Source of the DNA: Parvimonas parva
GTDB taxonomy: Bacteria; Bacillota; Clostridia; Tissierellales; Peptoniphilaceae
Assembly (NCBI RefSeq): GCF_016552165.1
Contig: NZ_JACVDA010000005.1
Location: forward strand, 1-64,000
Direction of reading: 5' to 3'
Length of the DNA stretch: 64,000 bases
Shown: positions 1 to 9,711 of the stretch, piece after piece
How positions within the stretch are numbered: position 1 is the stretch's first letter
Layout of the letters: each line of letters begins with the position of its first letter
Notes under the pieces: generated by a model
Seen by the model: the letters and a program-made list of their open reading frames with translations, nothing else
The model's database searches: none
What the model was told of the DNA's origin: nothing
Program-made: the position numbers and the translations under genes

Positions 1-75
1 CAATCCCTCTCTTTCTTTTCTAAATATACCTTTTTCTATTTTTTTATCCGTTCAATTTAGTATTAGACAATTATT

Positions 76-94
76 TTTGGTCAATTTGACCAAA
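76..94. repeat. 19-bp palindrome, copy 1 of 3
   Basis: TTTGGTCAA-T-TTGACCAAA is a perfect palindrome of two 9-bp arms around one base. It lies just past the 3' end of the DUF4366 gene. The same element is at 4793-4811 and, with one mismatch, at 11576-11594. A ParB centromere or global operator is the likeliest role; this is inference. Confidence 0.6.
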
Positions 95-162
95 GTTTTT
101 TTATTTACAATCAAATTATACCGCATTATTTTCTATTTGTCAGCACTTTTTTTAAAATTTTT

Positions 163-933
163 TTATTCCTCATCTTCATCAATATCATCAAAATTTTCAC
201 TATCTTCATCTTCTATTGATTCAGCTTCTTGTAGTTCTTGTAATTCTTTATCTTTTTGTCTTTTTTTATAAAAGAAAAAACCGCCTATACCAATAACAAA
301 TCCTCCTAAAAGTAAATTATCTAAACTTAAAATACTAGAACCACTAGATTTAGATTTTTTAGTTTTAGAATTAGAATCAGATTCTCCACTTTTTTCTAAT
401 TCTTTTTTTAATTCTTCTTTAAAATTTTCTAAATCTTCTTTCTTTAATTCTTTTTCTTTATCCTTATCTTCTTTACTTCCACCATTACTTTTATTCATTT
501 CTTTTATGATATTAGCCATTTCATTTTCATTTATTTCAGTTAAAAACTGAACTTGTTCAGATTCTTTTGTATAATCAATGATTAAGTAATAGTTTTTACC
601 AGCTTTTGTTGTAAAAGTTAAAAACTGCCTATTTTCGTGCCTTTTATCTCCATTATAAATATGTCCATCAGAACCTATATTTTCTGTAATTTTATTATTC
701 TTAGAATCTTTTTTCGTTTCTTCTTGTTTCTTTTCTTTTGATTCTTTTTTTGATTCTTCTTTTGTTTTGGTTTCTTTTTCTTCTTTCTTTTCTTCAGATT
801 TTGCTTGTGTTTTTTCCTTTTCTATATCCACTTCTTCAAGTTCTATTTCCTTTGAACTTGCAAAAGAATTTGTTGGTTTAATAAAAAGAAAACTCATTAA
901 CAAAAGTAGTAAAATTTTAGATTTATTTTTCAT
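163..933 (-). CDS. DUF4366-like surface-anchored conjugation protein
   Basis: 256 residues. The N-terminus has a signal peptide (positive start, hydrophobic residues 8-25, then FASS). It is followed by a long Lys/Glu-rich low-complexity stretch, a folded segment around residues 85-145 (GSDGHIYNGDK onward) typical of DUF4366, a second charged linker and a C-terminal membrane helix (LLLGGFVIGIGGFFFY) with an acidic cytoplasmic tail. It is the last gene of the transfer operon and overlaps the DUF4315 gene by 11 bp. In Tn1549-type elements the DUF4315-DUF4366 pair follows the wall-hydrolase gene. A role at the cell surface in mating-channel assembly is inferred from position only. Confidence 0.75.
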   Translation of the reverse strand: MKNKSKILLLLLMSFLFIKPTNSFASSKEIELEEVDIEKEKTQAKSEEKKEEKETKTKEESKKESKEKKQEETKKDSKNNKITENIGSDGHIYNGDKRHENRQFLTFTTKAGKNYYLIIDYTKESEQVQFLTEINENEMANIIKEMNKSNGGSKEDKDKEKELKKEDLENFKEELKKELEKSGESDSNSKTKKSKSSGSSILSLDNLLLGGFVIGIGGFFFYKKRQKDKELQELQEAESIEDEDSENFDDIDEDEE

Positions 934-1174
934 TAGTACCTCCTAGATATTCTATAAATTCTTCAAGAGTTAAATTACTTTTTTTATAAGCCTTATAAAT
1001 TTCTCTTATTTCTGTCTTTTCAACTTTCAAACTTAAAATTTCTTTTCTTTCTTCTAAATCTTCTAATTCTAAATCAAGTTTTTCTACTTTTTCTACTAAT
1101 TCAGAATATTTTTTCTTTTTTACAGAAATAGAATTTATAATTTTTTCAAGTTCTTTTTCTTCTTTACTTGGCAT
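923..1174 (-). CDS. DUF4315-family small coiled-coil protein
   Basis: 83 residues, almost wholly helical and charged, with heptad-like spacing (residues 5-50) that predicts a coiled coil; no membrane segment. The ATG is preceded by a good ribosome binding site (AAAGGAG). It sits between the wall-hydrolase gene (6-bp gap) and the DUF4366 gene, which is the conserved place of DUF4315 in Tn1549-like transfer operons. Its function is unknown in the family. Confidence 0.75.
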   Translation of the reverse strand: MPSKEEKELEKIINSISVKKKKYSELVEKVEKLDLELEDLEERKEILSLKVEKTEIREIYKAYKKSNLTLEEFIEYLGGTNEK

Positions 1175-1179
1175 ATATA

Positions 1180-3078
1180 CTATTTTCTCCTTTCAAATTT
1201 TGGGTCATATTTTTTTATCTCATCTTCTAGTTGTTTTAACAATACAGGGTCTGCTGGAGAATCTAAATTTGACAAAGTTATGAAATGAGTAATATTTTGT
1301 CCCCAAAAACTCATTCCACTAGGAACTCCTTCTTGATGACTTCCAGTTGTTCTATATCCATTTTCAAAGCCTAAAAATATTTCAATATGATGTTGTTGAT
1401 TTAATATAGCATCTCCCGGTTTTAATGATGATTTTGGAATAGATTTTACAAATCTATTTGGCATATTAAAGGTAGCATATACTCTATCTATATTTCCACC
1501 ACATTGCCCCCAAGCATTACATACAAAACTTGAACAATCCAAATAATTACCATATTTTCCAATAGGAACTCCATGTCCTGCTCCAAGTCTATATGGTATT
1601 CCTTCGTGTGTTGCACACCACATTAAAACAGCTTGTCTTATACTTCCGGGTGTTACAAGTGGAGAGTTAATATATTTTTCCATAGCCTTTTGGTATCCTT
1701 TAGCTGGTTTATATATTTTTCTATCTCCATAAATTATTGGATTTTCAAATTCTTTTAATTCATCTTCCATATTGCCTTTAGTTTCAAGTAAAGTTTCAAA
1801 ATGTTCTAAATTTTCTTTATCCTCACTAAAATCATTTTTAGCTATATCTTTTATTTCTTTTCTTCTTAAATGAATTACAATCTTTTTTTGTTTCTTTTTA
1901 TAAGCAGTTCCTTCTTCGTCTATATATCTGTCAACAATTGATTTAGTGATACTTTTTTTATAATTTCTTTCAAAAAGTTCATCTAAACTATTTTTAAATT
2001 TATCAAAATCTTTAATTTCTCCATATCTTGCAGTTACATAAGATAATAAATCGTGAACATCGTGTCCCACATCATCAGCATCAACTTCATAAATATCATA
2101 ATTTATATAATATTTTTGTGGATTGTAAATTTCATCAAGAAGTCTTTTTTCTTTATCTCTATAATAATTTTCCATTTTTTTCAAAACTTCAATATCTGAT
2201 AAATACGTTGTTGTTGCAACAATATCTGTCGTTGTATTTTGAAAAAACATCAAAGCACTTGTTAATAGTACAATAATTGTTATAAATAAAAAAGAAGATA
2301 AAGCTAACCATATTAAATTAATTATTTTACCTTTTATAAAAGTAAAAATCCTACTAGGGATTGTTTTAATATATCCCCAAACTCTTTTTAAAACATTCTC
2401 TATTTTTTTATCGATATTATAAAGATGTTTTCTTTTTATGTTTCTCCTTTGAATAAATTTACTTGTAATTTTACTATCTTTATATTTCTTTTTTCTACTT
2501 AATTTTTGCAAATCTTTTTTAAAAGCTGATTTTTTCTTTAACTTTTCTTGCTTTCTTTCAAATTTAGCAGCTTTATGCAAAAATTTTTTTGGCTTGTTTT
2601 TGTTTTTAAAATATTTTCTTGTATGAGTAGCAAGCCTTTTATCTAAAAGTTTTTCTGTTGATTCAATTCCTGCATTATTTTCATCTATATTTTTAAAAGT
2701 TCTATTTAGTTGAGAATATGCGAACATATTAGCTCTACGATAAAATTTATAGAATTTATATCTTTTCCTACTTGCTTTTAAACTGAACTTAGCAGATTTT
2801 TTTCCTTTTCTTCTTGCTCTCCAATTTAGATTTCTAGTATGATATTTTCTATAAGTTCTAAAAGGATTGAAATTTTCTTTAAAAGTTTTATTCTTTATTT
2901 CACTTCTATATTTTCTTTTTATAAAAGTAATTTTCCTTCCTTTAGAATTTTTGAAATTTCCTAAGGTTTTGTTTTTAAATTTTAAATTTTTCTTAAAATT
3001 AAAATTTTGTTTTTTGTTTTTAATAAAACTATTAATGTTTTCTTTAATTCTAATTTTTTTTATTCTAATCTTTTTCAT
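1180..3078 (-). CDS. VirB1-like wall hydrolase, NlpC/P60 or CHAP type, with membrane anchor
   Basis: 632 residues. The first 230 or so are very rich in Lys/Arg and lack a signal peptide. One strong membrane helix follows (about residues 248-275, LIWLALSSFLFITIIVLL), then a linker and a C-terminal cysteine-peptidase domain (about residues 480-610). The catalytic Cys is visible in YLDCSSFVCNAWG and the His in QQHHIEIFLG. By analogy with VirB1/TcpG-type enzymes it should cut peptidoglycan locally for the mating channel. It is downstream of virB4 with a 5-bp gap. The basic N-terminal half is unusually long; whether it binds nucleic acid or the channel cannot be told from the sequence. Confidence 0.8.
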   Translation of the reverse strand: MKKIRIKKIRIKENINSFIKNKKQNFNFKKNLKFKNKTLGNFKNSKGRKITFIKRKYRSEIKNKTFKENFNPFRTYRKYHTRNLNWRARRKGKKSAKFSLKASRKRYKFYKFYRRANMFAYSQLNRTFKNIDENNAGIESTEKLLDKRLATHTRKYFKNKNKPKKFLHKAAKFERKQEKLKKKSAFKKDLQKLSRKKKYKDSKITSKFIQRRNIKRKHLYNIDKKIENVLKRVWGYIKTIPSRIFTFIKGKIINLIWLALSSFLFITIIVLLTSALMFFQNTTTDIVATTTYLSDIEVLKKMENYYRDKEKRLLDEIYNPQKYYINYDIYEVDADDVGHDVHDLLSYVTARYGEIKDFDKFKNSLDELFERNYKKSITKSIVDRYIDEEGTAYKKKQKKIVIHLRRKEIKDIAKNDFSEDKENLEHFETLLETKGNMEDELKEFENPIIYGDRKIYKPAKGYQKAMEKYINSPLVTPGSIRQAVLMWCATHEGIPYRLGAGHGVPIGKYGNYLDCSSFVCNAWGQCGGNIDRVYATFNMPNRFVKSIPKSSLKPGDAILNQQHHIEIFLGFENGYRTTGSHQEGVPSGMSFWGQNITHFITLSNLDSPADPVLLKQLEDEIKKYDPKFERRK

Positions 3079-3083
3079 AACAT

Positions 3084-5510
3084 TTAACCTATTTCTCTAA
3101 AACTTGTTTGTAACAATTTATAAAGTTTAGTATTTTTAGGAAATTTATTTTCAAAAGGTACTATGTCTTTTCCAAATTTTATAAGTCCTGAACCTTTATC
3201 TGGATTGGATATATATTTTTCCTGTTCTAAAGATAGATTTAAAAGTCTTGCCATAATTTCCCTATCTTTTGGAGCTTGTTTTAAAATTAAAATAAAATCT
3301 GTATTCTCAAAAATATCTTCTACACCTTTATAAGCCAAAATATTTTTAACGTTTTGAGTCATAAGTGTCGGTACTCCGCCATATTTTCTAAATCTTTTGT
3401 AAACTTGTGTATTAAATTTTGCAGTTGTTGGGTCTTCAAAAAATAAGTGTGCTTCATCTACATAATATCTAGTTAATATTTTTTTGTTTCTATTTATAGT
3501 AACTCTATTCCAAACTTCATTTTGAATTATTTGCATACCGATTTTTCTAAGTTTTTCTCCAAGAGAATTTATATCATAACAAATAATTCTCTTTTTTATA
3601 TCTATATTTGTATGATGATTAAAGATATTCATAGAACCTTTTACATAAAACTCTAAACTTTCACAAAGTTCGTATGAAATATCAGTTTTATAGCTTAATA
3701 ATTCATTATATAAATCTTCTAAAATAGGAATATTTTCTTTTTTAGGATTTTTAAAATATTCTTTATAAATTTCTCTTACAGCTCTATCTATTATAGAATC
3801 CTCACGAGGTTCTAAACTTCTTTTTAATATAAGTTCAAAAAACGATAAAACAAAATCAAGTTTTATACTTAAAGCAAAATCTTCTCCACCATATCCTAAG
3901 TTAATATCTAATGGATTGATATAGTTTTTTGAGTTTGGAGAAATTTCTATAACTTCGCCATCAAGAGCTTTTGTTAGTTCTATATACTCTCTTTCCGGGT
4001 CTAAAATTATTATTTCATCATCAGTTAAAAGATAAGATAATGTCATTTCTTCCTTTGCTGCAAAAGACTTTCCAGAACCAGTTGACCCTAAGATTAAACC
4101 ATTAGCAGAATTTAAGTACATTCTATCTAAGCAAATTATATTTTTACTTATTTGATTATTTCCATAATAGAATGGATTTCCTTTTGTTATTAGTTCCTTT
4201 GTTTTAAAAGGAATAAAGGCTGCAACAGATGAAGTTGTTAAAATTCTCATACTCTCTATTTCATTTTTACAAAGTGGTAAGGACGATACTAGACCTTGTT
4301 CTTGTAAATATTTTAATGGTTTTAATATCGAGTTGTTTCTCTTTGCAATTTTTCTAAGACTTGCTAAAATTTTTCTTGAATACAACTTATCTTTTGCTAA
4401 AATAGTAAAAAGAATAGTTACTTTAAAAAGTTTTTCATTTTTACTTTTTACATCTTCAAGTAAAGATTCAACACTGTCTAAATTTTCTTTTAATTTTCCA
4501 CCAATTAAATCCATATCGTAACCTGATTTTATTGCCTTTTTTTGTTCTTCAATTTTCATTTGTTGAAGGTTGGTTAAAGTTTTTGCTACAAGATTAGTCC
4601 CGTCAAGTTGGTCGATAGGTTCTATATGAAAATTAATATACAAATCTTCATTGACTTCTACAAATTCTTTCAAAATTTCATCTGAAATTTCAGAACCTGT
4701 TATCTCTAAATAAAAAGTTTGTGCAAACATTTCATTTATTTTAAATTCATCATCTTTTGAAAAATCTAGTAATTTAGGCACAATTTTTTCTTTTTGGTCA
4801 ATTTGACCAAAATCTAAATTCTTATGAGGATTTAACATTTCATAAAAAAGTGATAGTCTTTCTTCTAAATTCAAAATTTTTATTTCAGTGTCCAACTCTT
4901 TAAATTGCTTTTTTAAATCTTTTTCCATTCCTGTTAAATTTATATTAGCTTCTTTTAAATTCTTTGCAGTTGTTTTAAAGGTTAAAAATTTTCTTTTTTC
5001 AAAACCTTTATTTTTATTTATTTTATTTTTTAAAATTTGATTATATTCATCTCTAAATTCATCAAAAGTATCATTTTTGTTTTCTATTTTAAATCTATCT
5101 TCCAACTTAAAACTTTTTTCTCCACAGTTTATATATGAAAATTGATAAGAGTTAGAAGAGTCAAAAGAACTTAATATTTCTGAAAAGTTTATAAATAAAT
5201 TTTCTCTATCTTCTTCACTTAAAGCGGTATAGTTTCTATCAAAAAATTCTAAAGTTTTACTATATTCATTTTTTGAAATTTTAAAAACTCCGTTTTTATA
5301 AACTTCTAATGGTAAAACTGTATCTTCAGTCGTAACATTATTTGTTTTAGCATTCTTATTTAAAAAAACATTTATTGAATCCAAAATTCTTTTTATATCT
5401 CTTTTAAGATTAAATTTTTCTTTTGTTTTCTTTCTGTCGATTTTTACTTTTTTTAACTCATTATTTAACTTTTTTAATTTTTCAGTTGTTTTATTATTCT
5501 TTTTTGCCAA
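3084..5510 (-). CDS. virB4: VirB4-family conjugation ATPase
   Basis: 808 residues. Walker A GSTGSGKS lies at about residue 475 and Walker B (YYVDEAHLFF) about 200 residues later, followed by the MTQNVKN segment that VirB4/TraE proteins share. The N-terminal 450 residues match the usual VirB4 N-domain in length. It is the channel ATPase energising pilus or channel assembly and DNA transfer at the cytoplasmic membrane. Its start overlaps the end of prgI by 17 bp, which suggests translational coupling. A copy of the 19-bp palindrome is embedded in its coding sequence at 4793-4811. Confidence 0.93.
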   Translation of the reverse strand: MAKKNNKTTEKLKKLNNELKKVKIDRKKTKEKFNLKRDIKRILDSINVFLNKNAKTNNVTTEDTVLPLEVYKNGVFKISKNEYSKTLEFFDRNYTALSEEDRENLFINFSEILSSFDSSNSYQFSYINCGEKSFKLEDRFKIENKNDTFDEFRDEYNQILKNKINKNKGFEKRKFLTFKTTAKNLKEANINLTGMEKDLKKQFKELDTEIKILNLEERLSLFYEMLNPHKNLDFGQIDQKEKIVPKLLDFSKDDEFKINEMFAQTFYLEITGSEISDEILKEFVEVNEDLYINFHIEPIDQLDGTNLVAKTLTNLQQMKIEEQKKAIKSGYDMDLIGGKLKENLDSVESLLEDVKSKNEKLFKVTILFTILAKDKLYSRKILASLRKIAKRNNSILKPLKYLQEQGLVSSLPLCKNEIESMRILTTSSVAAFIPFKTKELITKGNPFYYGNNQISKNIICLDRMYLNSANGLILGSTGSGKSFAAKEEMTLSYLLTDDEIIILDPEREYIELTKALDGEVIEISPNSKNYINPLDINLGYGGEDFALSIKLDFVLSFFELILKRSLEPREDSIIDRAVREIYKEYFKNPKKENIPILEDLYNELLSYKTDISYELCESLEFYVKGSMNIFNHHTNIDIKKRIICYDINSLGEKLRKIGMQIIQNEVWNRVTINRNKKILTRYYVDEAHLFFEDPTTAKFNTQVYKRFRKYGGVPTLMTQNVKNILAYKGVEDIFENTDFILILKQAPKDREIMARLLNLSLEQEKYISNPDKGSGLIKFGKDIVPFENKFPKNTKLYKLLQTSFREIG
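4793..4811. repeat. 19-bp palindrome, copy 2 of 3, inside virB4
   Basis: Perfect copy of TTTGGTCAA-T-TTGACCAAA, here extended by one more base pair on each side (4792-4812). Its presence inside a coding region argues for a site recognised as DNA, for example by ParB, and against a simple promoter operator. Confidence 0.6.
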
Positions 5511-5811
5511 GTCCTTTAACCCCCTTTCTCTTTCTTGTTTTTTTCATTAGTTTAAAATTTAAAATGTGAAATAAATGTTTTTCTAAGCCTTTTCCATTCT
5601 TTTCATAAAAAGCAAAAATAAAAAATGGAATAGCAAGTGTAATCATTAAATATATAGATGTGTTTATTCCTAATTTTTTAAAAGTTAATAAATATGTTGG
5701 TAAAGAAACTATTCCCGCAAGACTAAAGCAAATTAATTGTCTTTTAGTTAAATTAAATATTACTTTTGTTTTTATTTTAGTAATATCGGTAGGTACTTCA
5801 ACAAAATTCAT
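5494..5811 (-). CDS. prgI: PrgI-family membrane protein of the type IV secretion system
   Basis: 105 residues. Two closely spaced hydrophobic helices (about residues 25-45 and 50-70) follow a short conserved start (VEVPTDITKIKTKVIFNLT) that is the hallmark of PrgI proteins, ending in a basic tail. PrgI is the usual small membrane partner encoded directly before VirB4 in Gram-positive transfer operons (a VirB3 counterpart), as here. Confidence 0.85.
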   Translation of the reverse strand: MNFVEVPTDITKIKTKVIFNLTKRQLICFSLAGIVSLPTYLLTFKKLGINTSIYLMITLAIPFFIFAFYEKNGKGLEKHLFHILNFKLMKKTRKRKGVKGLGKKE

Positions 5812-5814
5812 ATT

Positions 5815-6009
5815 CTACTCCTTTTCATTTTTTTCTAATCTTTCCAATTCACAAATATCTTCAGCTACACTTTTGAAATTTCTATAAACATTTTGATTCA
5901 ATTCGTTTATTTGTTTTTGTAAATAATGTTCTTTTATTTTTGAGTGAATAAATAAGGCTATTCCTCCTAAAATAAAATATTTATAATTATTTTTATATTT
6001 ATATTTCAT
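5815..6009 (-). CDS. Small predicted membrane-associated protein in the transfer operon
   Basis: 64 residues with one short hydrophobic stretch (ILGGIALFIHSKI, about residues 13-25) and a charged helical remainder. It lies 3 bp upstream of prgI and 9 bp downstream of the VirB6-like gene, so it belongs to the operon. I do not recognise a family. Confidence 0.55.
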   Translation of the reverse strand: MKYKYKNNYKYFILGGIALFIHSKIKEHYLQKQINELNQNVYRNFKSVAEDICELERLEKNEKE

Positions 6010-6018
6010 ATTCCTCCT

Positions 6019-6891
6019 CTAATGAGTATTAAATATACTCTTTGCAAGTGAACCTGTCTTTAGCATAGTTACCACCAGTAAAACTGCATATCCTAAAACA
6101 GACCAAACAGCTTTCATTGCATTTGTATAATCTATACTCTTTACAAGTATTGCAAAAATAGTTACACAGAGCATTATTAAAAATCCTTGCAAGGCTAATG
6201 CTCCTAGATTTTTTAAATAGTTATTTCCAATATTCCAATTATGGTTTTGACTTGTAATACTAGCTACTGGAATTGGAGCTATTGCTCCCATCAGATATAT
6301 TTCTATTATTCTTCCATAAATTATAACGTGAATAGCAATAGAAATTATATAGACTGCAAGTCTTACTATCAAAAGCTCTACATAAGTTACCATCAAACTA
6401 CCTACCGAATTTTCTTTTAGAGTTTCTTTTATAGTTGATAAATATGAATCATCAAATTTAGCAGCTTCATTTAGATAAGGTTTTGCATCTGTTATTATCT
6501 TTTCTCCAATTTTAAATGCAAATAAAAATATCTTAGTACAATTTTTTACAAACATTAATGCTATTATGAATTTAAAAAGTGGCTTTAAAACGTCTATAAC
6601 GTCTATCTCTTTCAAATTATTCTTACTTTCTGCAAGTTGTACATACTCCATTACCAAGATTGCAGCTATTATTAAAGCTGCAACTGGTAAAATAACTAGA
6701 GTAGATATATTTTTTACAAATTCCCAAATAGATGTATTCCAAGTATCTGGAGCTACTGAAATATTATTGGATATTCCTATTAAATCTTCATTTATAGAGT
6801 CAAATATTCCTGATAATATTTTACCTATTCCATCTATTATTCCATCTTTGATATAATTAGTGATTTTATCAAAGATTCCAAAAAATACCAT
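6019..6891 (-). CDS. VirB6/TrbL-like polytopic channel protein
   Basis: 290 residues with about six hydrophobic helices (roughly residues 60-85, 105-130, 170-195, 200-225, 235-255 and 260-285) after an amphipathic N-terminus rich in Gly and Ile. The size, the pattern and the location between Maff2 and PrgI fit the VirB6/TrbL-like membrane component of Tn1549-type and pCF10-type systems, where it forms part of the inner-membrane pore. The assignment rests on topology and gene order; primary sequence in this family is poorly conserved. Confidence 0.75.
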   Translation of the reverse strand: MVFFGIFDKITNYIKDGIIDGIGKILSGIFDSINEDLIGISNNISVAPDTWNTSIWEFVKNISTLVILPVAALIIAAILVMEYVQLAESKNNLKEIDVIDVLKPLFKFIIALMFVKNCTKIFLFAFKIGEKIITDAKPYLNEAAKFDDSYLSTIKETLKENSVGSLMVTYVELLIVRLAVYIISIAIHVIIYGRIIEIYLMGAIAPIPVASITSQNHNWNIGNNYLKNLGALALQGFLIMLCVTIFAILVKSIDYTNAMKAVWSVLGYAVLLVVTMLKTGSLAKSIFNTH

Positions 6892-6903
6892 TCTTTAACT
6901 CTC

Positions 6904-7119
6904 CTAGTAGTTAATATAATTTTGTAGAAGTGGTACTAATTTAAGTCCAACAACAAAAATAATAGCTCCACCTACCATTTGTTTTGTTCCACTATTTTTA
7001 TCTGCAGCATTCTCAGAACCGTGTCCTTCTCCCCATTTAACAACTCCCATTACTGTTAAAAATGCTCCAAACAATTTTAATGCCCAAGCCATTAAGTTTA
7101 ATATTTCTGTAAAATTCAT
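6904..7119 (-). CDS. Maff2-family small membrane protein
   Basis: 71 residues from the ATG at 7119, which is preceded by AAAGGA; a longer frame upstream exists but lacks a ribosome site. Two membrane helices flank a polar loop (WGEGHGSENAADKNSG) and then KQMVGGAIIFVVG, a pattern I recognise as the Maff2 family. Its gene normally sits between virD4 and the VirB6-like gene, as here. Its role in transfer is not established; a pilin-like (VirB2-like) subunit is a reasonable guess from size and topology. Confidence 0.8.
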   Translation of the reverse strand: MNFTEILNLMAWALKLFGAFLTVMGVVKWGEGHGSENAADKNSGTKQMVGGAIIFVVGLKLVPLLQNYINY

Positions 7120-7199
7120 TTTTAAAAATCCTTTCTTTTTTGTTTTAATAAAAAAAGAACTTAAAATATTCAAAATTAAAAAATATTCTAAATCCTTTA

Positions 7200-9011
7200 T
7201 TAATTTTCTTTTTCTTCTTGTTCTTCAAATTCAAAAACTTCTATTATATCTTCTTCAGATAAATCTATTTCTCCTCTTTCTTCCTTTAAAAATTCTTCTA
7301 AATCAATTCTATTTTTTTTATTATAATCTAACAAATATTTATAATTTGGATGTTTTGTTATATCATATTTTTTAGAGAAAAACGGAGGTAAACCTGTAAT
7401 CTTTAAAATACATTTATCTCTAGGTATTTCTGATAATTCATTTGCGTCTAAAAGCCTTCTACCTGTTTTTTGATAACTTGTTCCAAAAGTTTCATCTCTA
7501 CCTTTATTACTTGAATTATTCATAACTTCAATAGTTTCATTTCCTATCATTTCAGAAATTTCTTTAGTGGTTTTTCCAAACTGTCCTCCTAAAAATAAAA
7601 AACTATCACAGTTTTCTATAATCGATTCACTTTGACCTTTGAACATAGCTTCAAGTTGTGCTTTTGCCTGTAAAAATATATTTACAGACATATTTCTTGA
7701 CCTTAAAACTGCTATTATCCTTTGAAAATTAGGAACTTTACCACTATTAGCAAATTCATCAAATAAAAATCTTATATGATATTTTAAACTTCCTCCTTGA
7801 TTATATGCTTTTTCAAAAAGTCTATCAAACATTTGAGAATACATTATAGCGGTCAAAAAGTTATATGTTGATTGAGTATCTGATGTAATCATAAATAAAG
7901 CTGTTTTTTCATCTCCAAGTGATAATAAGTCCATTTCATCATAGGACGTTATTTCTCTAACTTCTGGAATTGTAAATACTGATAATCTAGCTAAACAAGA
8001 AATAATAATAGATTGTTTAGTTTCTTTTGCACCAGAAAGATATGAATTATATTGCAATACCGCAAAATGTTCACTATCTTTTTCTTCAAGCTCCTTAAAC
8101 AACAAATCTAAAGCATTATTCATACTATCTCCTACATTACCAAGTTGTAATATTTTAAAAATTGATTCAAATGTATGTTCACTTTTTTCTAGTTCATAAA
8201 AAACATAAGATGAACAAGCTAGAAGTAGCATTCTTTCAGCTTTTATCCAAAAGCTTTCTCCCTTTTTTTCTCCTTCACCATCTGTATTTTCCATTAAACT
8301 ATCAATAAAGATAAACATATCACTCATATTTCTAATATATACAAAAGGATTGTAGTGCATAGACTTAGAAAAATCTATTGTATTAAAAATTTTTAATTTA
8401 TATTTGGCTTTTTTAAATAAATATGCCGTTTCATCAAATACGGTTCCTTTTGGGTCTGTAACTGCATAAGATGAATGTAATTGCATTAGATTTGGCTTTA
8501 CAAAAAATCTTGTTTTACCAAAACCAGTTCCACCAATTACCATAACATTTTTATTCCTAGCAAATTTTAAGCTTTTAATATTCTTTATAGTCAAACTCTC
8601 GGTTTGAGTTAAAATAATATTTTCTTTAAATTCTGCATCAATAAATGGAGCTATATCTTTTCTGTTGCCCCATCTTGCTCCTCCGTATTCTTTACCACTC
8701 TTTTTTAATTTTTTTCTGTTCTTATTTCTTAAATAAACAAAAATATTTACAATTAAAACCATAATTATAGTATTTATTAAATTTTTAAAATTAAAAACTA
8801 TTTTTGTATTAATAACTTTATTTAGCTCTAAAATAGTTTTAAATGATTTATCTAAGAAATCCCCACTCATAGTATCATATATAGTTATAAATTTAAAAGA
8901 AAAGTAAAATAAAGCTAAATTGAGTATAAAAAAAGCTATATACTTTTGTTTGTGTTCTTCAAAATCTAGTTTATAGCTATCAATAAGTTTTTTTATCTTT
9001 TTCTTTGCCAT
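7200..9011 (-). CDS. virD4: VirD4/TraG-type coupling ATPase
   Basis: 603 residues. Two N-terminal membrane helices (about residues 24-44 and 70-92) precede the soluble domain opened by the YGGARWGNRKDI segment. Walker A GGTGFGKT is at about residue 160, with the VTDPKGT and FLFDEFANSGKVP motifs later, diagnostic for coupling proteins. It should carry the relaxase-DNA complex to the channel. It overlaps the upstream PcfB gene by 19 bp. The C-terminal tail is strongly acidic. No relaxase is encoded in this window. Confidence 0.93.
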   Translation of the reverse strand: MAKKKIKKLIDSYKLDFEEHKQKYIAFFILNLALFYFSFKFITIYDTMSGDFLDKSFKTILELNKVINTKIVFNFKNLINTIIMVLIVNIFVYLRNKNRKKLKKSGKEYGGARWGNRKDIAPFIDAEFKENIILTQTESLTIKNIKSLKFARNKNVMVIGGTGFGKTRFFVKPNLMQLHSSYAVTDPKGTVFDETAYLFKKAKYKLKIFNTIDFSKSMHYNPFVYIRNMSDMFIFIDSLMENTDGEGEKKGESFWIKAERMLLLACSSYVFYELEKSEHTFESIFKILQLGNVGDSMNNALDLLFKELEEKDSEHFAVLQYNSYLSGAKETKQSIIISCLARLSVFTIPEVREITSYDEMDLLSLGDEKTALFMITSDTQSTYNFLTAIMYSQMFDRLFEKAYNQGGSLKYHIRFLFDEFANSGKVPNFQRIIAVLRSRNMSVNIFLQAKAQLEAMFKGQSESIIENCDSFLFLGGQFGKTTKEISEMIGNETIEVMNNSSNKGRDETFGTSYQKTGRRLLDANELSEIPRDKCILKITGLPPFFSKKYDITKHPNYKYLLDYNKKNRIDLEEFLKEERGEIDLSEEDIIEVFEFEEQEEKEN

Positions 9012-9622
9012 ATTTCTTCACCACTTTTAAAATTCTTTTTAAAAGTATCTTTTATTCTATTAATCTTTTCTGATAAAGACTCTTTGACAAAATCTTTAAA
9101 TTCAGTTTCTTTTGTTTTAGTTTCTGTAAAATTTTCAGTTTTTGAATTTGTACTTTTCTCTTTTTTATTAAATTCTTCCCAAAAATTTTTTGCTTTTTCT
9201 TTCTTATCACGCCTTTCTGTTTTCATTTCCTTTTTCTTTTCTTTTTTCTTAAATTTAGATTCAAAATATCTATCAACTTCTTTATAAGCTTTTTCTAGAG
9301 CTTCTTTATCAATAGCTTTAAAATATAGTTTATAATTTATTTTTCCATTATCAAGTTTTTGTTTTTGAACATTAAAATCTACTCCACATTTTTTTAATTT
9401 CTTTTTTAATAAATCCAGATATTTTGAATCTCTAATTTCAATATTCTCAAGTTTTCCTTGCCTGTTCAATTCTTTAAACTTCATCTTTCTTCCGTTTAAG
9501 TTTTGTTTCTTCAAAGGCTTTTTATTTGCCCTATTAGAAATAAATCTTAGAGCTATTTCAAAAAGTTGCCTTGAATTTTTAGCATTAGCTATTAAAACTT
9601 GAGTGACATTTTCATTAATCAA
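8993..9622 (-). CDS. pcfB: PcfB-family (DUF3801) relaxosome/coupling accessory protein
   Basis: 209 residues. The first 115 match the DUF3801/PcfB pattern (INENVTQVLIANAKN ... LKELNRQGKLENIEI ... LKKCGVDFNVQKQ); the rest is a Lys/Glu-rich tail. In pCF10, PcfB helps hand the relaxase to the coupling protein. The best start is TTG at 9622; an AAGGAG lies 12 nt upstream, rather far, so the start is uncertain. It is the first gene of the transfer operon, just behind a palindrome and a leader hairpin. Confidence 0.75.
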   Translation of the reverse strand: MINENVTQVLIANAKNSRQLFEIALRFISNRANKKPLKKQNLNGRKMKFKELNRQGKLENIEIRDSKYLDLLKKKLKKCGVDFNVQKQKLDNGKINYKLYFKAIDKEALEKAYKEVDRYFESKFKKKEKKKEMKTERRDKKEKAKNFWEEFNKKEKSTNSKTENFTETKTKETEFKDFVKESLSEKINRIKDTFKKNFKSGEEIWQRKR

Positions 9623-9692
9623 TTATACTATCAACTCCTTACATATAGAATTTAAAACTTAAGTTTTAATTATCATCAACCTCCTTTATAGT

Positions 9693-9711
9693 TATAGATA
9701 AATTATCTATA
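9693..9711. promoter_or_regulatory. Perfect 19-bp palindrome in the transfer-operon leader
   Basis: TATAGATAA-A-TTATCTATA, two 9-bp arms around one base. It lies between the leader hairpin (9711-9745) and the ribosome site region of pcfB, so a repressor binding there would block the transfer operon. It differs in sequence from the three-copy TTTGGTCAA element but has the same arm length. Confidence 0.5.
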